Source: Streptomyces genisteinicus
GTDB taxonomy: Bacteria > Actinomycetota > Actinomycetes > Streptomycetales > Streptomycetaceae
Assembly: GCF_014489615.1 (NCBI RefSeq)
Contig: NZ_CP060825.1
Coordinates: forward strand, 5,626,001 to 5,690,000
Length of the DNA stretch: 64,000 nt
Direction of reading: 5' to 3'
Shown here: positions 1 through 8,016 of the stretch, one piece after another
Numbering within the stretch: the stretch's first letter is position 1
Layout of the letters: every line of letters begins with the position of its first letter
The notes under the pieces: generated by a model
What the model saw: the letters and a program-made list of their open reading frames with translations, nothing else
Told to the model about the DNA's origin: nothing
The model's database searches: none
Made by a program: the position numbers and the translations under genes

Positions 1-603
1 CTGGTGCTGCGCCACGGCGCCGCCTTCCTCGGGCACCGCGCCGATCCGGGCGAAGGCGACTTCTACGGGTTCGCGCAGCTCCACTGCCGCACCGTCTACC
101 TGGACGCACTGCTGCTCGGCAGCGTCCAGCGCGACCACATCGACGAGTTGACCGACTCGCTCTCCGGAGTCTTCGACGGTCCGAAGCTCGCCAGGCGGGT
201 GTCCGCACTCGAACGGCACATCGCCATGTTCCGCAGCACCTACTGGCGCCAGCACCTCACCGCCCACGGACCGGCCAACGAACTGCTGCTGGGCTTCCAG
301 GCCCAGTACCGCCTGGCGGAGCGCTTCGACGAGATCCTCGCCGAAGCGGCCGACTACGCCCGGCTGGTGCAGACCCAGGAGAGTCAGCAGATCGCCGGCG
401 CCCTCGGCGTCCTCACCATCCTCGGCCTCCCCGTCGCGACGGCCCTGAGCATCCTCCAGGTGCTGGGCGCCAAGGGAGGCGCGGCCGTTGTGGGTGCCCT
501 CGTCGCCGCCCTCGCCGCCACGGCCCTGGTCCTCACCACCACCCGCTACGGCCGTCTCGTGCTCTCCTCGCTGCGCGGAAGGGGACCGGGAGGCGGCGGA
601 TGA
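1..603 (+). CDS. C-terminal part of an uncharacterised membrane protein (partial)
   Basis: The reading frame is open from the first base and ends in TGA at 601-603, so the true start lies upstream. About 200 residues are visible. The first 135 are soluble and helical, rich in charged residues (for example LERHIAMFRSTYWRQHL) and possibly coiled. They are followed by two hydrophobic stretches, around residues 135-160 and 160-182, separated by a short Gly/Lys turn, and a short basic Gly-rich tail. A helical stalk with two C-terminal membrane spans is also the general plan of CorA-like proteins, but I see no GMN motif, so I do not claim that family. It lies 114 bp upstream of the next gene on the same strand and may belong with it. 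Confidence 0.6.
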   Translation: MVLRHGAAFLGHRADPGEGDFYGFAQLHCRTVYLDALLLGSVQRDHIDELTDSLSGVFDGPKLARRVSALERHIAMFRSTYWRQHLTAHGPANELLLGFQAQYRLAERFDEILAEAADYARLVQTQESQQIAGALGVLTILGLPVATALSILQVLGAKGGAAVVGALVAALAATALVLTTTRYGRLVLSSLRGRGPGGGG

Positions 604-717
604 CTCCTCAGGTCCGCGCGGCGGCGGGAACCGCGTCCGGATTCCGCCTGTTCCGGCGGTGATCTTGCTGTTAGCTTGCTCTCCGCGGACCTGGGACAAG
701 AGGATGCGGGACACGGG

Positions 718-1983
718 GTGACGGTCAACGAGGGGGAGCCGCTCCGGCTGTACAGAAAGGCTCTGAGGTACGCGGAGTCGGACCCGGAGGTCTTCCTCGG
801 AGCGGCGAGGCGAGCGGCGGAGTCGATCCTGTTGGACATTGCACTGCGGGAGGCCGTCGGCTCGAAACCGACCCTCGAATACCTGCTGACCGCACTCTCG
901 GCCAAGAACCTGGTGCCTCCCAAGGTCGCCCTCGCCGTGCGCACCATCCAGAACTACGGCAACTACGGCAGCCACGCACAGGACGCGTCCACCGAGGAGA
1001 TCTCCGCCGACGACGTCCAGCCGTGCCTGACGGCCCTGACCCAGCTCGCCGCCTGGTACGGGCAGACGAGCGCGTCGCTCGCCGAGGACGCCGTCCGGCA
1101 TGATCTGCTCGGTCACCAGCGCCGTACGGGGACGACCCGCCTCGCCGACTCGACCCTCATCGTGGTGAAGGCGGTCCTGCTCGGCTGCGGCCTGGAGGCG
1201 GCCCTGGCACGGCGGAACCACCGTGTGGCGCCGGTGCAGCTTCCGTGGTCCGACCATCTGGTCCGTGATGTGTCCACCAGGCTCCTCGACCTGGCCGTCT
1301 ACAACGAACAGCGCGTCGACCGGCTGCTGCAGGCGGAACGGGACGTCCACGAGCAGGTGGTGACCGTCGGCAGGGTCGGTCACTCGATGGGCGGCCGCAA
1401 CTTCTATCTGCTCGCCGCGCGCGGCGGACGGTGGGACGGCGCGACGGCGCAGGAGTTCCTCGCAGACCCTGCCGGAGCCCAGATCGCGGTACCCAAGCAG
1501 AGCGACATGTTCGGCAACCTGCTCTCGGCGCTGTCGACGGACGAGGCCGGTCTCGCGGACCGAGGGGTGACCGTCCTCGACGTACCGCACCACCTCGGGC
1601 TGGAGCTGTTCCACCTGAACCGGGATGTGCTCGCGGTGGGCGGGCAGAACCTGCGCATGCACGCCCAGGAGCACGACGGGTACTTCGAACTGCTCAACTC
1701 CGACATGCTGCCGCCCCCGATCCGGGCACGGCTGCGGTCAGCGGCGGCCAACGTGCTCATCGCGAACCGGTCTTGGCTGGCTGAACTGGATCTGCATCCG
1801 GCGGACCTGCACCGGGAGCTGATGCGGTCGTTCCACGAGTGCGGATCGGACGACGAGACGTACGAGGGCATCGTCCGCGACCTGGTGACCCATGCCTCGT
1901 TCCCGCCGGAGACGCTCGCCGAGAGCCGGGAACGGCTGGTGCGGCACGTACTGTTCGAGAGCTACCGGTGGGGCCGGCCGTGA
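718..1983 (+). CDS. DUF4145 (HEPN-like) N-terminal domain protein, function unknown
   Basis: A protein of 421 residues if the GTG at 718 is the start. An AGAGG-like ribosome site lies about 13 bases upstream; a TTG at 676 is possible but less likely. Residues about 10-115 look like DUF4145: an Ala/Arg-rich helix near FLGAARRAAESILLDIA, then a conserved turn with G81, N82 and H86 (GNYGSH). DUF4145 is grouped with HEPN-like helical domains in family surveys, but the RNase-type R-x4-6-H motif is not evident here. The remaining 300 residues match nothing I recognise. The stop overlaps the GTG of the PfkB gene by four bases, as at the next two junctions, so translation of the four genes is probably coupled. 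It could be the sensor or effector of the cassette, which is inference only. Confidence 0.7.
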   Translation: MTVNEGEPLRLYRKALRYAESDPEVFLGAARRAAESILLDIALREAVGSKPTLEYLLTALSAKNLVPPKVALAVRTIQNYGNYGSHAQDASTEEISADDVQPCLTALTQLAAWYGQTSASLAEDAVRHDLLGHQRRTGTTRLADSTLIVVKAVLLGCGLEAALARRNHRVAPVQLPWSDHLVRDVSTRLLDLAVYNEQRVDRLLQAERDVHEQVVTVGRVGHSMGGRNFYLLAARGGRWDGATAQEFLADPAGAQIAVPKQSDMFGNLLSALSTDEAGLADRGVTVLDVPHHLGLELFHLNRDVLAVGGQNLRMHAQEHDGYFELLNSDMLPPPIRARLRSAAANVLIANRSWLAELDLHPADLHRELMRSFHECGSDDETYEGIVRDLVTHASFPPETLAESRERLVRHVLFESYRWGRP

Positions 1984-2840
1984 CCGGGACGAAACGCGTG
2001 ATCGTCGTGGGCGGTGTGAACTTCGACGTCATCGCCCAGGCCGGCCGGCTGCCCGCGGAGCACGAGAAGCTGCGCGGCGAGCAGTGCTGCGTACTGCCCG
2101 GAGGCGCCGCGTCGAACACCGCCGTGGGGCTGGTGCGGCAAGGCTGCTCCGTCAGGCTGGTGTCAGCCGTGGGCGACGACACCGCGGGGGCCATGTGCCT
2201 CGACGTGCTCGACGGGAGCGGTGTCGACACCTCCCTGGTGCGCGTGCAGGCCGGAGCCCGGACGAGCATGGCCGTCGTCGTCTCGTCCGGTGGTGCGAAA
2301 CGGATGCTCACGTTCGCGGGTGCGGACCGTGGTCTCGCCTTCGACGCCCTCACGGAGGAGGACCTGCGCGCGGCGGATCACCTCCATGTCGTCGGGGAGC
2401 CGACTCCCGCCCTGGCGCGCGTCGTCCACCTCGCCCACCGGGCGGGCCGGACCGTGTCCGTCGAGTGGAACGGCCGGGACATGAGTCCGCTCGCCCGAGG
2501 CGCCGCGCTCAGCTTCATGAACGCCGACGAGGCGGCGCGCCTTCCGCAGTCCCGCGGCGCGTCCACGACCGACGAGACGGCACGGCGCATCGCCGGGCTG
2601 GTCTCGGGTGATGTCATAGTGACGCGAGGCGCAGAGGGCGCTGTGTGGGCCACCGCCGGCGGGGAACTGTTCCATGAACCCACCGTGCCGGTGGAACCCC
2701 TGGACAGGACGGGGGGCGGCGACGCGTTCGATGCCGGTGTCATCGCGGGCTGGCTGGCCGGCGAGGAACCCGGGGCGTGCATGCGGCGCGGTCTGGACGC
2801 GGCCCTCCATGTGATCAAGAAATTGGGAGCTCACCCGTGA
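1980..2840 (+). CDS. PfkB-family carbohydrate/nucleoside kinase
   Basis: 286 residues, close to the usual PfkB/ribokinase length. The N-terminal PfkB signature is present (GGVNFDVI near residue 10, GGAASNTAVGL near 42-52). The C-terminal anion-hole and catalytic loop reads RTGGGDAFDAG near residues 242-252, with the catalytic Asp in GGGD instead of the commoner GAGD. The family phosphorylates a hydroxymethyl group of sugars or nucleosides using ATP; the substrate cannot be read from sequence. The GTG start at 1980 overlaps the preceding stop by four bases, and its own stop overlaps the 2H phosphoesterase start by four. Its position between a DUF4145 protein and two phosphoester-cleaving enzymes suggests work on a ribose- or nucleotide-like metabolite rather than ordinary sugar catabolism. 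Confidence 0.88.
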   Translation: MTGTKRVIVVGGVNFDVIAQAGRLPAEHEKLRGEQCCVLPGGAASNTAVGLVRQGCSVRLVSAVGDDTAGAMCLDVLDGSGVDTSLVRVQAGARTSMAVVVSSGGAKRMLTFAGADRGLAFDALTEEDLRAADHLHVVGEPTPALARVVHLAHRAGRTVSVEWNGRDMSPLARGAALSFMNADEAARLPQSRGASTTDETARRIAGLVSGDVIVTRGAEGAVWATAGGELFHEPTVPVEPLDRTGGGDAFDAGVIAGWLAGEEPGACMRRGLDAALHVIKKLGAHP

Positions 2841-3472
2841 CGAAATGGCTCGGTGTCGCCCTTCTTCCGCGTGCGGACCATCTGCGTGCTGCCATCCGCC
2901 TTCAGGCGGACGTCGGCGGCGACGTGGCCCTGCAGCCGCCGCTGCACCCGGACGGCAATCTGCCCCATGTCACCGTGTTCCAGGGCCCGTTCGCGGACTC
3001 ACTCGATCCGCAGGTCGCGCTGGGACTGATCGGTGCGGCGGCCGCCGACGACGGCCTGCGAGGTGACGTGTCCCTCGCCGGTACGGGCGTGGTCTACCAG
3101 CCCACCGGGTGGCTCTTCCTCGCCCTGGAGAGGCCGCCGCTGCTGGAGCGACTGCAGGCGGCCTCCCTCTCCGTGCTGGACGAGCACCTGGACCGGAGTT
3201 CGTTCGACGGGGACAAGGACGTGTCGCGCTTCACGGCCGCCGAGCGCGCCAGCTACGCGCGGTACGGCTATCGGTACACGGGTGACGCCTACGCCCCGCA
3301 CATCACCCTGGGCCGCGCCGAGGAGGAGACCGCGCTGGAGCTGGTGCGCACCGCGCCGGACCGGGTGTCCGTCCCGAAGGACTGGGTCTTCGACCGGCTC
3401 AGCTTCTACGTCATGGGTGAACACGGCGCCCATGCCCAGACGCTGCTGGAACGGCCGCTGGGCCGCGGGTGA
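2837..3472 (+). CDS. 2H phosphoesterase (LigT/CPDase-like)
   Basis: 211 residues from a GTG that overlaps the PfkB stop. Two H-x-T motifs mark the 2H phosphoesterase superfamily: H44-V-T46 (HVTVFQ) and H155-I-T157 (HITLG), 111 residues apart. Enzymes of this family open or form 2',3'-, 1'',2''- or related cyclic phosphodiesters, or act as 2'-5' RNA ligases. A conserved YGYRYTGDAYAPHITL stretch leads into the second motif. The gene is translationally coupled on both sides. Together with the phosphatase that follows, a simple reading is that the 2H enzyme opens a cyclic phosphate and the phosphatase removes the remaining phosphate. That pathway is inference; the two catalytic motifs are directly visible. 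Confidence 0.85.
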   Translation: MTKWLGVALLPRADHLRAAIRLQADVGGDVALQPPLHPDGNLPHVTVFQGPFADSLDPQVALGLIGAAAADDGLRGDVSLAGTGVVYQPTGWLFLALERPPLLERLQAASLSVLDEHLDRSSFDGDKDVSRFTAAERASYARYGYRYTGDAYAPHITLGRAEEETALELVRTAPDRVSVPKDWVFDRLSFYVMGEHGAHAQTLLERPLGRG

Positions 3473-4242
3473 ACGGCTCGCGAGATCTCGTTGTCCTGCG
3501 GGAGGCGGCGGAGGCGACCGTCGACGAGGCCGTCGCGTGGCTGGCCTCGGCGGGCCGGGAATGGTCGGCCACCCGTCTCAAGGACGGCGGCGAGGAGGTC
3601 ACGGCGGCCGACGTGGAGGTCGAGTCACGGGTGACAAGAGCACTGGCCGCCCGCACGCCGGGGGTGCCGGTCGTCGGCGAGGAGTCGTCGGCACCGGGTG
3701 CGCCGCTGCCGGAACGCTGCTGGGTGCTGGACCCGATCGACGGCACGATGAACTTCGCACGGGGCGCGCCCCTGTACGCCGTGTCGCTGGCCTATGTCCG
3801 GGACGGCGTGCCGCTCGTGGGCGTGGTCGGCGCCCCGGCCCTCGGGCGCCGGTGGACGGCTCCCTCCGCCGGCCCGCAGGACGCCCGCCGGGTGGCCGGC
3901 GCCCCGGGCCGCGCGGTCGTGGGAGTCTCCGGCACCGGTGCGGGGGCGTCGCCCGGCAGCAGTACGAGGCGCTTCCTCGACCGGGTCCACGACGAGGCCC
4001 ACCGCGTCCGCATGCAGGGCTCGATGGCCATGGACCTGGTGGGCGTGGCGGACGGCTGGCTGGACGCCTGTGTGTGCGTCGCACCCAAGCCGTGGGACGT
4101 CGCGGCCGGGGTGGCGCTGTGCCGCGACCGGGGACGGGAGGCGCTCGGGGCGGACGGCATGCCCTTCACCTTCGACTCGCCGCTTCTGGCGGCGGGCGCG
4201 CCGGAAGTGGCCCGGCGGCTCGTGGAGCTGTGGGCAGACTGA
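3469..4242 (+). CDS. Inositol-monophosphatase-family phosphatase
   Basis: 257 residues from a GTG overlapping the previous stop by four bases. All key metal-binding motifs of the Mg2+-dependent IMPase/CysQ superfamily can be seen: E71 in G70-E-E72, WVLDPIDGTMNF with D88 and D91, and KPWDVAAG with D210. The family removes phosphate from inositol phosphates, 3'-phosphoadenosine compounds, histidinol phosphate or fructose-1,6-bisphosphate. The substrate is not evident. It is the last gene of the overlapping cassette; 234 bases without a clear gene separate it from the HTH regulator. The gap contains no obvious strong hairpin. Confidence 0.87.
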   Translation: MNGSRDLVVLREAAEATVDEAVAWLASAGREWSATRLKDGGEEVTAADVEVESRVTRALAARTPGVPVVGEESSAPGAPLPERCWVLDPIDGTMNFARGAPLYAVSLAYVRDGVPLVGVVGAPALGRRWTAPSAGPQDARRVAGAPGRAVVGVSGTGAGASPGSSTRRFLDRVHDEAHRVRMQGSMAMDLVGVADGWLDACVCVAPKPWDVAAGVALCRDRGREALGADGMPFTFDSPLLAAGAPEVARRLVELWAD

Positions 4243-4476
4243 GCAACGGCGCGCGACGGGTGCGGCAGAGGGAGGCCGGAGAATGCGCCGTCCCCGCAGC
4301 CGTCCGGGTGATGCGGTGGCACGTGCGGTTCGCGGGAGCGGTGTCCGGCACTCGTCGCGGTCCGTGTACGCGGCGGCGGCGTACGCGGTGTTCGATGGAC
4401 GGTACGCATCGCGTGGCGTGACGATGAACCGGAGCGGCCGGCGGTTCGGCGGCACGGGCACGGGAGGTGGCCGCAG

Positions 4477-5349
4477 GTGGCCTACGAGCACACGGGTGGT
4501 GTCGGGGACGGTGTCGCGGGACCCACACAGGGGTCCGGGGGGCAGCCGGAGGTCTCGGACAGTCTGCGCACCTTCGGTGCGGTCGTCCAGGCGCTGCGCG
4601 AGCACGCGGGCCTGAGCCGCGAGGAGTTCGGCAGCCTGATCAGCTACTCGAAGCACACCGTCGCTTCGGTCGAACTGGGCCGGCGGATGCCGGACACCGA
4701 CTTCGTGGAGCGCGCGGAACCGCATCTCGGCAACACGGGAGCGCTGCGCAGGGCCGCTCCCCACCTGTCACGGCAGGCCGGGCTGGCCAGTTGGTTCCGG
4801 CAGTGGGCGCGGCTGGAGGCGCAGGCGGTGACGCTGTGGACGTACGAGTGCCGGGTCGTGCCCGGTCTGCTCCAGACGGAGGCGTACGCGCGGGCGGTGA
4901 CCGACAGTGTGCCACCGGTCAAGGACGAGCAGCAGGTCGCCGAACAGGTCGCGGCCAGGCTGGAACGTCAGCGGCTTTTCGACCGCAGGCCGCCGATCGC
5001 CTTCAGCTTCATCGTCGAACAGGCTCTCGTCGAGCGGGGCACGGGCGGTCCAGCGGTGACGCGGGGAGTGCTCGACGGCCTCCTGGAGCGCTCGTCGCAG
5101 TTCAACGTCGAGGTGCAGATCATGCCGCGGCACCAGCCCGACCACGCGGGCTTCGACGGGCCGTTGATGCTCCAGGAGTCCGTGAGCAACAAGTGGTCCG
5201 GCTATGCGGAAGGCCAGCGCGGCGGGATGCTGATCATGGACCCGAAGGAGGTCAGCATCATGCTCCAGCGGTATGCGAGACTGCGCTCGCAGGCCCTCAC
5301 CCCCGAGGACTCCAGGCGCCTGCTGAAGCAACTGCGAGGAGCGCTATGA
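4477..5349 (+). CDS. XRE-type HTH regulator with DUF5753 domain
   Basis: 290 residues from GTG 4477, preceded by GGGAGG at 4462-4467. An XRE helix-turn-helix lies at about residues 25-80 (ALREHAGLSREEFGSLISYSKHTVASVELGRRMP). The rest is the DUF5753 domain typical of streptomycetes, including RLEAQAVTLWTYECRVVPGLLQTEAYAR. Such proteins pair with a downstream DUF397 protein; the best studied pairs behave like toxin-antitoxin or developmental modules (Scr1/Scr2, WhiJ/BldB-like groups). The stop overlaps the ATG of the DUF397 gene by four bases. One of two such loci in this window. Confidence 0.92.
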   Translation: MAYEHTGGVGDGVAGPTQGSGGQPEVSDSLRTFGAVVQALREHAGLSREEFGSLISYSKHTVASVELGRRMPDTDFVERAEPHLGNTGALRRAAPHLSRQAGLASWFRQWARLEAQAVTLWTYECRVVPGLLQTEAYARAVTDSVPPVKDEQQVAEQVAARLERQRLFDRRPPIAFSFIVEQALVERGTGGPAVTRGVLDGLLERSSQFNVEVQIMPRHQPDHAGFDGPLMLQESVSNKWSGYAEGQRGGMLIMDPKEVSIMLQRYARLRSQALTPEDSRRLLKQLRGAL

Positions 5350-5534
5350 GCAGCACCGACGAACGGGTCTGGTTCAAGAGCAGCTACAGCGGTTCCGACG
5401 GTGACGCGTGTGTCGAGGTCGCCCGGGGCGCGCGGGCGGTCCACGTCCGGGACTCAAAGGACCGGCAGAGCCCCGAACTCGCGCTGTCCGCCGCCTCGTG
5501 GGCCGACTTCGTCGCCTACGCAGCGCGGGGCTGA
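5346..5534 (+). CDS. DUF397 small protein
   Basis: 62 residues starting at ATG 5346, overlapping the regulator stop (ATGA). It has the whole DUF397 pattern: WFKSSYSGSDGDACVEVA at the N-terminus, VHVRDSK in the middle, and a C-terminal ASWADFVAYA. In this family the small protein partners the upstream DUF5753 regulator and modulates it. No signal peptide is present, so the protein should be cytoplasmic. Confidence 0.93.
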   Translation: MSSTDERVWFKSSYSGSDGDACVEVARGARAVHVRDSKDRQSPELALSAASWADFVAYAARG

Positions 5535-5621
5535 CCCGGACCCGGTACTCCCGCGGCGGCCCGCACGGGATCTGCCGCGCCCCGCGTGGTGGCGGTCGGC
5601 GGCCTCAGCCGGTGGGGCCGC

Positions 5622-6806
5622 TCACCGCTGGAGGCCGTTCACCCGGTACTGCGTCACCCGGTAGTCCTGGGCGCCGTACCACTGGCTGACGGTCAGGTGG
5701 AGGTCGTCGAAGGTCGAGCCGGGGACGACGAAGCCCCCGTACGGGCTCGCCACCGCGTTGCCCGTCTCCTGCCCGGGGACGGTGGGGACGATCATGGTCT
5801 GTTCCGGTGCGGTGAAGAGGTTCGAGGTCGGCAGGGCGAAGATCTGGGCCCGGATGTCCAGCGGGCTCATGTTGAGCCAGCTGAGCACGTACCTGCCGCC
5901 CATCGCGCGGAAGCAGATCTCGCCCCACCGGCGGGCGCGCGTGACCGAGGTCGGCGGGTTGCCCCAGGCCCAGCGGCCGCCCGCCCAACCCCAGGGCTGA
6001 TAGGCCGCGGGGTCTCCGAGCGCGTGCTGGGGCACCCGGTGGAGCAGCAGGCCGGAGACGGTCTCCCGGTTGAAGGCGGTCGACAGGACGTAGCACCAGC
6101 CGTCGTCCGCGACCGCGTAGGTCTTCTGCTGGAACTGCCCGCCGTGGATGTTGCCCGGCCACTGGCAGAGGTAGTGCCATGTCGCGCCGTTGTCGTCCGA
6201 CCGCCAGAAGTCGGTGTGGTGGGTCCGGTGGATCACACCGCGCATCAGGTGCATGTACATCGTCGGCCCGACCGTGAACACGTCGGAGGGGAGGGCGGTC
6301 GTGCCGCCCGTGTGGCCCTCCGGGACCAGGCCGACGGCGCGTGAGCCCCCCACGGCGCTGTCGACGAGGAGCGCCCCGGGCGCCGCGTTCGACGAGCGCA
6401 GCCCCACGGGCGAGCGCCAGTCGGGGCCGCCCACTCCGCCGCCGTCGAAGGTGTCGCCGCAGACCAGGAGCACCGACCCGTCGGGGCAGCGCGCCGGGAT
6501 GCCCAGGTCGGTCCACGGCGCGGCGAACCGGCCGGTCTGCGCGGGTCCGGTGAGGTCGCGCACCTTCGTGCCGGTGACGCCGGTGATGCCGGTGGTGCGG
6601 ACAGTGCCGGCAGTGCTGGCGGTGCCGGTGGCGCGCGGAGCTGCGCTCGCGCCGGGGACGGCGAGACCCGGGACCGCCGCCGAGAGCCCGCCGGCCGTGA
6701 CGGTGCGCAGCAGGGCCCGGCGGCTCGGGCCGGTGCCGGTGCCGGTGGGGGACGGGGCGGACCCGTTCCCGTGGTGGGCGGGGCGGCGCGGCGGCGGTTG
6801 CTGCAT
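5622..6806 (-). CDS. Tat-exported DUF4185 protein
   Basis: 394 residues from ATG 6806, with GGGAG upstream on the minus strand. Residues 28-55 form a twin-arginine signal (SRRALLRTVTAGGLSAAV...), so export folded across the membrane is likely. The mature part looks like DUF4185, a five-bladed beta-propeller-like family related in shape to glycosidases and sialidases, with repeats such as VLLVCGDTFDGG, FWRSDDNGATWHY and GQETGNAVASPYGGFVVPGSTFDDLHL. Enzyme activity is not established for the family. The gene lies 41 bases after the esterase gene, so the two are probably co-transcribed. It is also followed by the plus-strand DUF397 gene in convergent orientation (87 bp gap). Confidence 0.82.
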   Translation of the reverse strand: MQQPPPRRPAHHGNGSAPSPTGTGTGPSRRALLRTVTAGGLSAAVPGLAVPGASAAPRATGTASTAGTVRTTGITGVTGTKVRDLTGPAQTGRFAAPWTDLGIPARCPDGSVLLVCGDTFDGGGVGGPDWRSPVGLRSSNAAPGALLVDSAVGGSRAVGLVPEGHTGGTTALPSDVFTVGPTMYMHLMRGVIHRTHHTDFWRSDDNGATWHYLCQWPGNIHGGQFQQKTYAVADDGWCYVLSTAFNRETVSGLLLHRVPQHALGDPAAYQPWGWAGGRWAWGNPPTSVTRARRWGEICFRAMGGRYVLSWLNMSPLDIRAQIFALPTSNLFTAPEQTMIVPTVPGQETGNAVASPYGGFVVPGSTFDDLHLTVSQWYGAQDYRVTQYRVNGLQR

Positions 6807-6847
6807 GACGGGCTCCCGGTGCGTGGACGACGACGGCGGGTGAGCGG

Positions 6848-7837
6848 TCAGGCCTTGCGGAGACGGGCGACGATCCCGTCCAGGTCGCGGCGGAACAGGT
6901 CGGTGCGGACGAAGTGACCGCCCGGCACCTCGTGCCACTCGTGCGGTATCCCCGCCGCGCCGAGCACACCCCGGAACTCCCGCTGCCCCGCGAGGACCTG
7001 TGTCTCGTTGACGGTGTCGAACCAGTTGACCGGGTCCGGGCTGGTGCCCGCGACCAGGAACACCCGCTTGTGCCGGTAACTCTCCACGCGCTGCACCGGG
7101 TTGTCGGCGCTCACCCGCGCCTCGTCCCACAGCGGGGCGCCGTAGACCGTCGCCCCGCCCAGCTCGACCGCGGCCGAGGAGAGGTTGGCCCAGTGGGTGA
7201 CGAGCCCGCCGTCGCGGCGCAGGCTGGCCGGACCGGAGTGGGAGCTGACCGAGGCGAAGTGGCCGTAGTACTTGGCGGCGTACTTCAGCGCGCCGAAGCC
7301 GCCCATCGAGAAGCCGGAGACGGCCCGGCCGTCGTACTCCGCGTAGGTGCGGAAGTTGGCGTCGATCCACGGCAGCAGCTGGGCGATGTGGAAGGTCTCC
7401 CAGTCGCGGGGGCCGACGTTGGAGCCGACCGGGTTGGAGTACCAGCCCGCGTGGCCCCCGTCCGGCATCACGACGATGAGCGGCTTGCCCGCCGTCCAGG
7501 CGCGGATGCCCATCCGGTCGAAGGTGATGAAGTCCTGGTCGGTGCCGCCTCCGTGGAACAGGTACAGCACCGGGTACCGGCGGCCCGACGTGTGGTAGCC
7601 GTCCGGGAGCAGCACGTTGACGCCCGGGTTCCAGCCGATGGCGGAGGTGGCGAAGCGGTAGTAGCGCATCCGGGGATCGGCCTCGCCCCGGTCCACGATG
7701 CGCAGTCCGTGCCCGTCGCCGACGGCGTGGGCGGCGCCGGCCGAGGCCAGGACGCCTCCGGTGCCGAGGGCGCTCGCCGCGGTGAGCCCGGCCGCGGCCC
7801 TCATGACGTTCCTGCGGGTGGGGTGGTGGGTGCTCAA
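6848..7837 (-). CDS. Tat-exported alpha/beta-hydrolase esterase (esterase D/antigen 85-like)
   Basis: 329 residues. The N-terminus carries a twin-arginine signal (TRRNVMRAAAGLTAASALGT). The mature domain follows the esterase-D/antigen 85 plan: PVLYLFHGGGTD oxyanion region, the nucleophile elbow GFSMGG with Ser177, and a late GGHFVR with His308 as likely catalytic His. The family cleaves acyl, feruloyl, acetyl-xylan or mycolyl esters; the natural substrate cannot be told from sequence. It precedes the DUF4185 gene by 41 bases. An ArsR-type regulator gene lies upstream on the same strand, with a palindrome near that gene's end. Confidence 0.88.
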   Translation of the reverse strand: MSTHHPTRRNVMRAAAGLTAASALGTGGVLASAGAAHAVGDGHGLRIVDRGEADPRMRYYRFATSAIGWNPGVNVLLPDGYHTSGRRYPVLYLFHGGGTDQDFITFDRMGIRAWTAGKPLIVVMPDGGHAGWYSNPVGSNVGPRDWETFHIAQLLPWIDANFRTYAEYDGRAVSGFSMGGFGALKYAAKYYGHFASVSSHSGPASLRRDGGLVTHWANLSSAAVELGGATVYGAPLWDEARVSADNPVQRVESYRHKRVFLVAGTSPDPVNWFDTVNETQVLAGQREFRGVLGAAGIPHEWHEVPGGHFVRTDLFRRDLDGIVARLRKA

Positions 7838-7998
7838 CGTGACCTCCGTGGACGGGACGGGCGGGGTGACCGGATGCCGGCCGGGCGGCGTGGGCGGCGG
7901 TGACCGGCCGCCTGCGCGCGGGCGCTCTCGCGGGCGGGGCCCGCGGGACGGCGCCCCGGCTGCCAGCCTGTGGGTCCCGCGGAGTGGGGTGCAAGCCG

Positions 7999-8016
7999 CG
8001 TAAGCCCAGGCTTACG
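7999..8016. promoter_or_regulatory. 8+2+8 palindrome overlapping the ArsR-type gene stop
   Basis: CGTAAGCC-CA-GGCTTACG is a perfect 8-bp inverted repeat with a two-base centre. It covers the TAA stop of the ArsR-type regulator and lies about 160 bp upstream of the esterase start. It may be an operator for the downstream esterase operon or a weak terminator; the two-base loop favours an operator. Confidence 0.35.

Noticed and set aside
800..1070. Catalytic HEPN RNase motif in the DUF4145 domain
   Set aside because: The conserved H86 is preceded by GNYGS and no Arg lies 4-6 residues before it, so RNase activity cannot be claimed from sequence.
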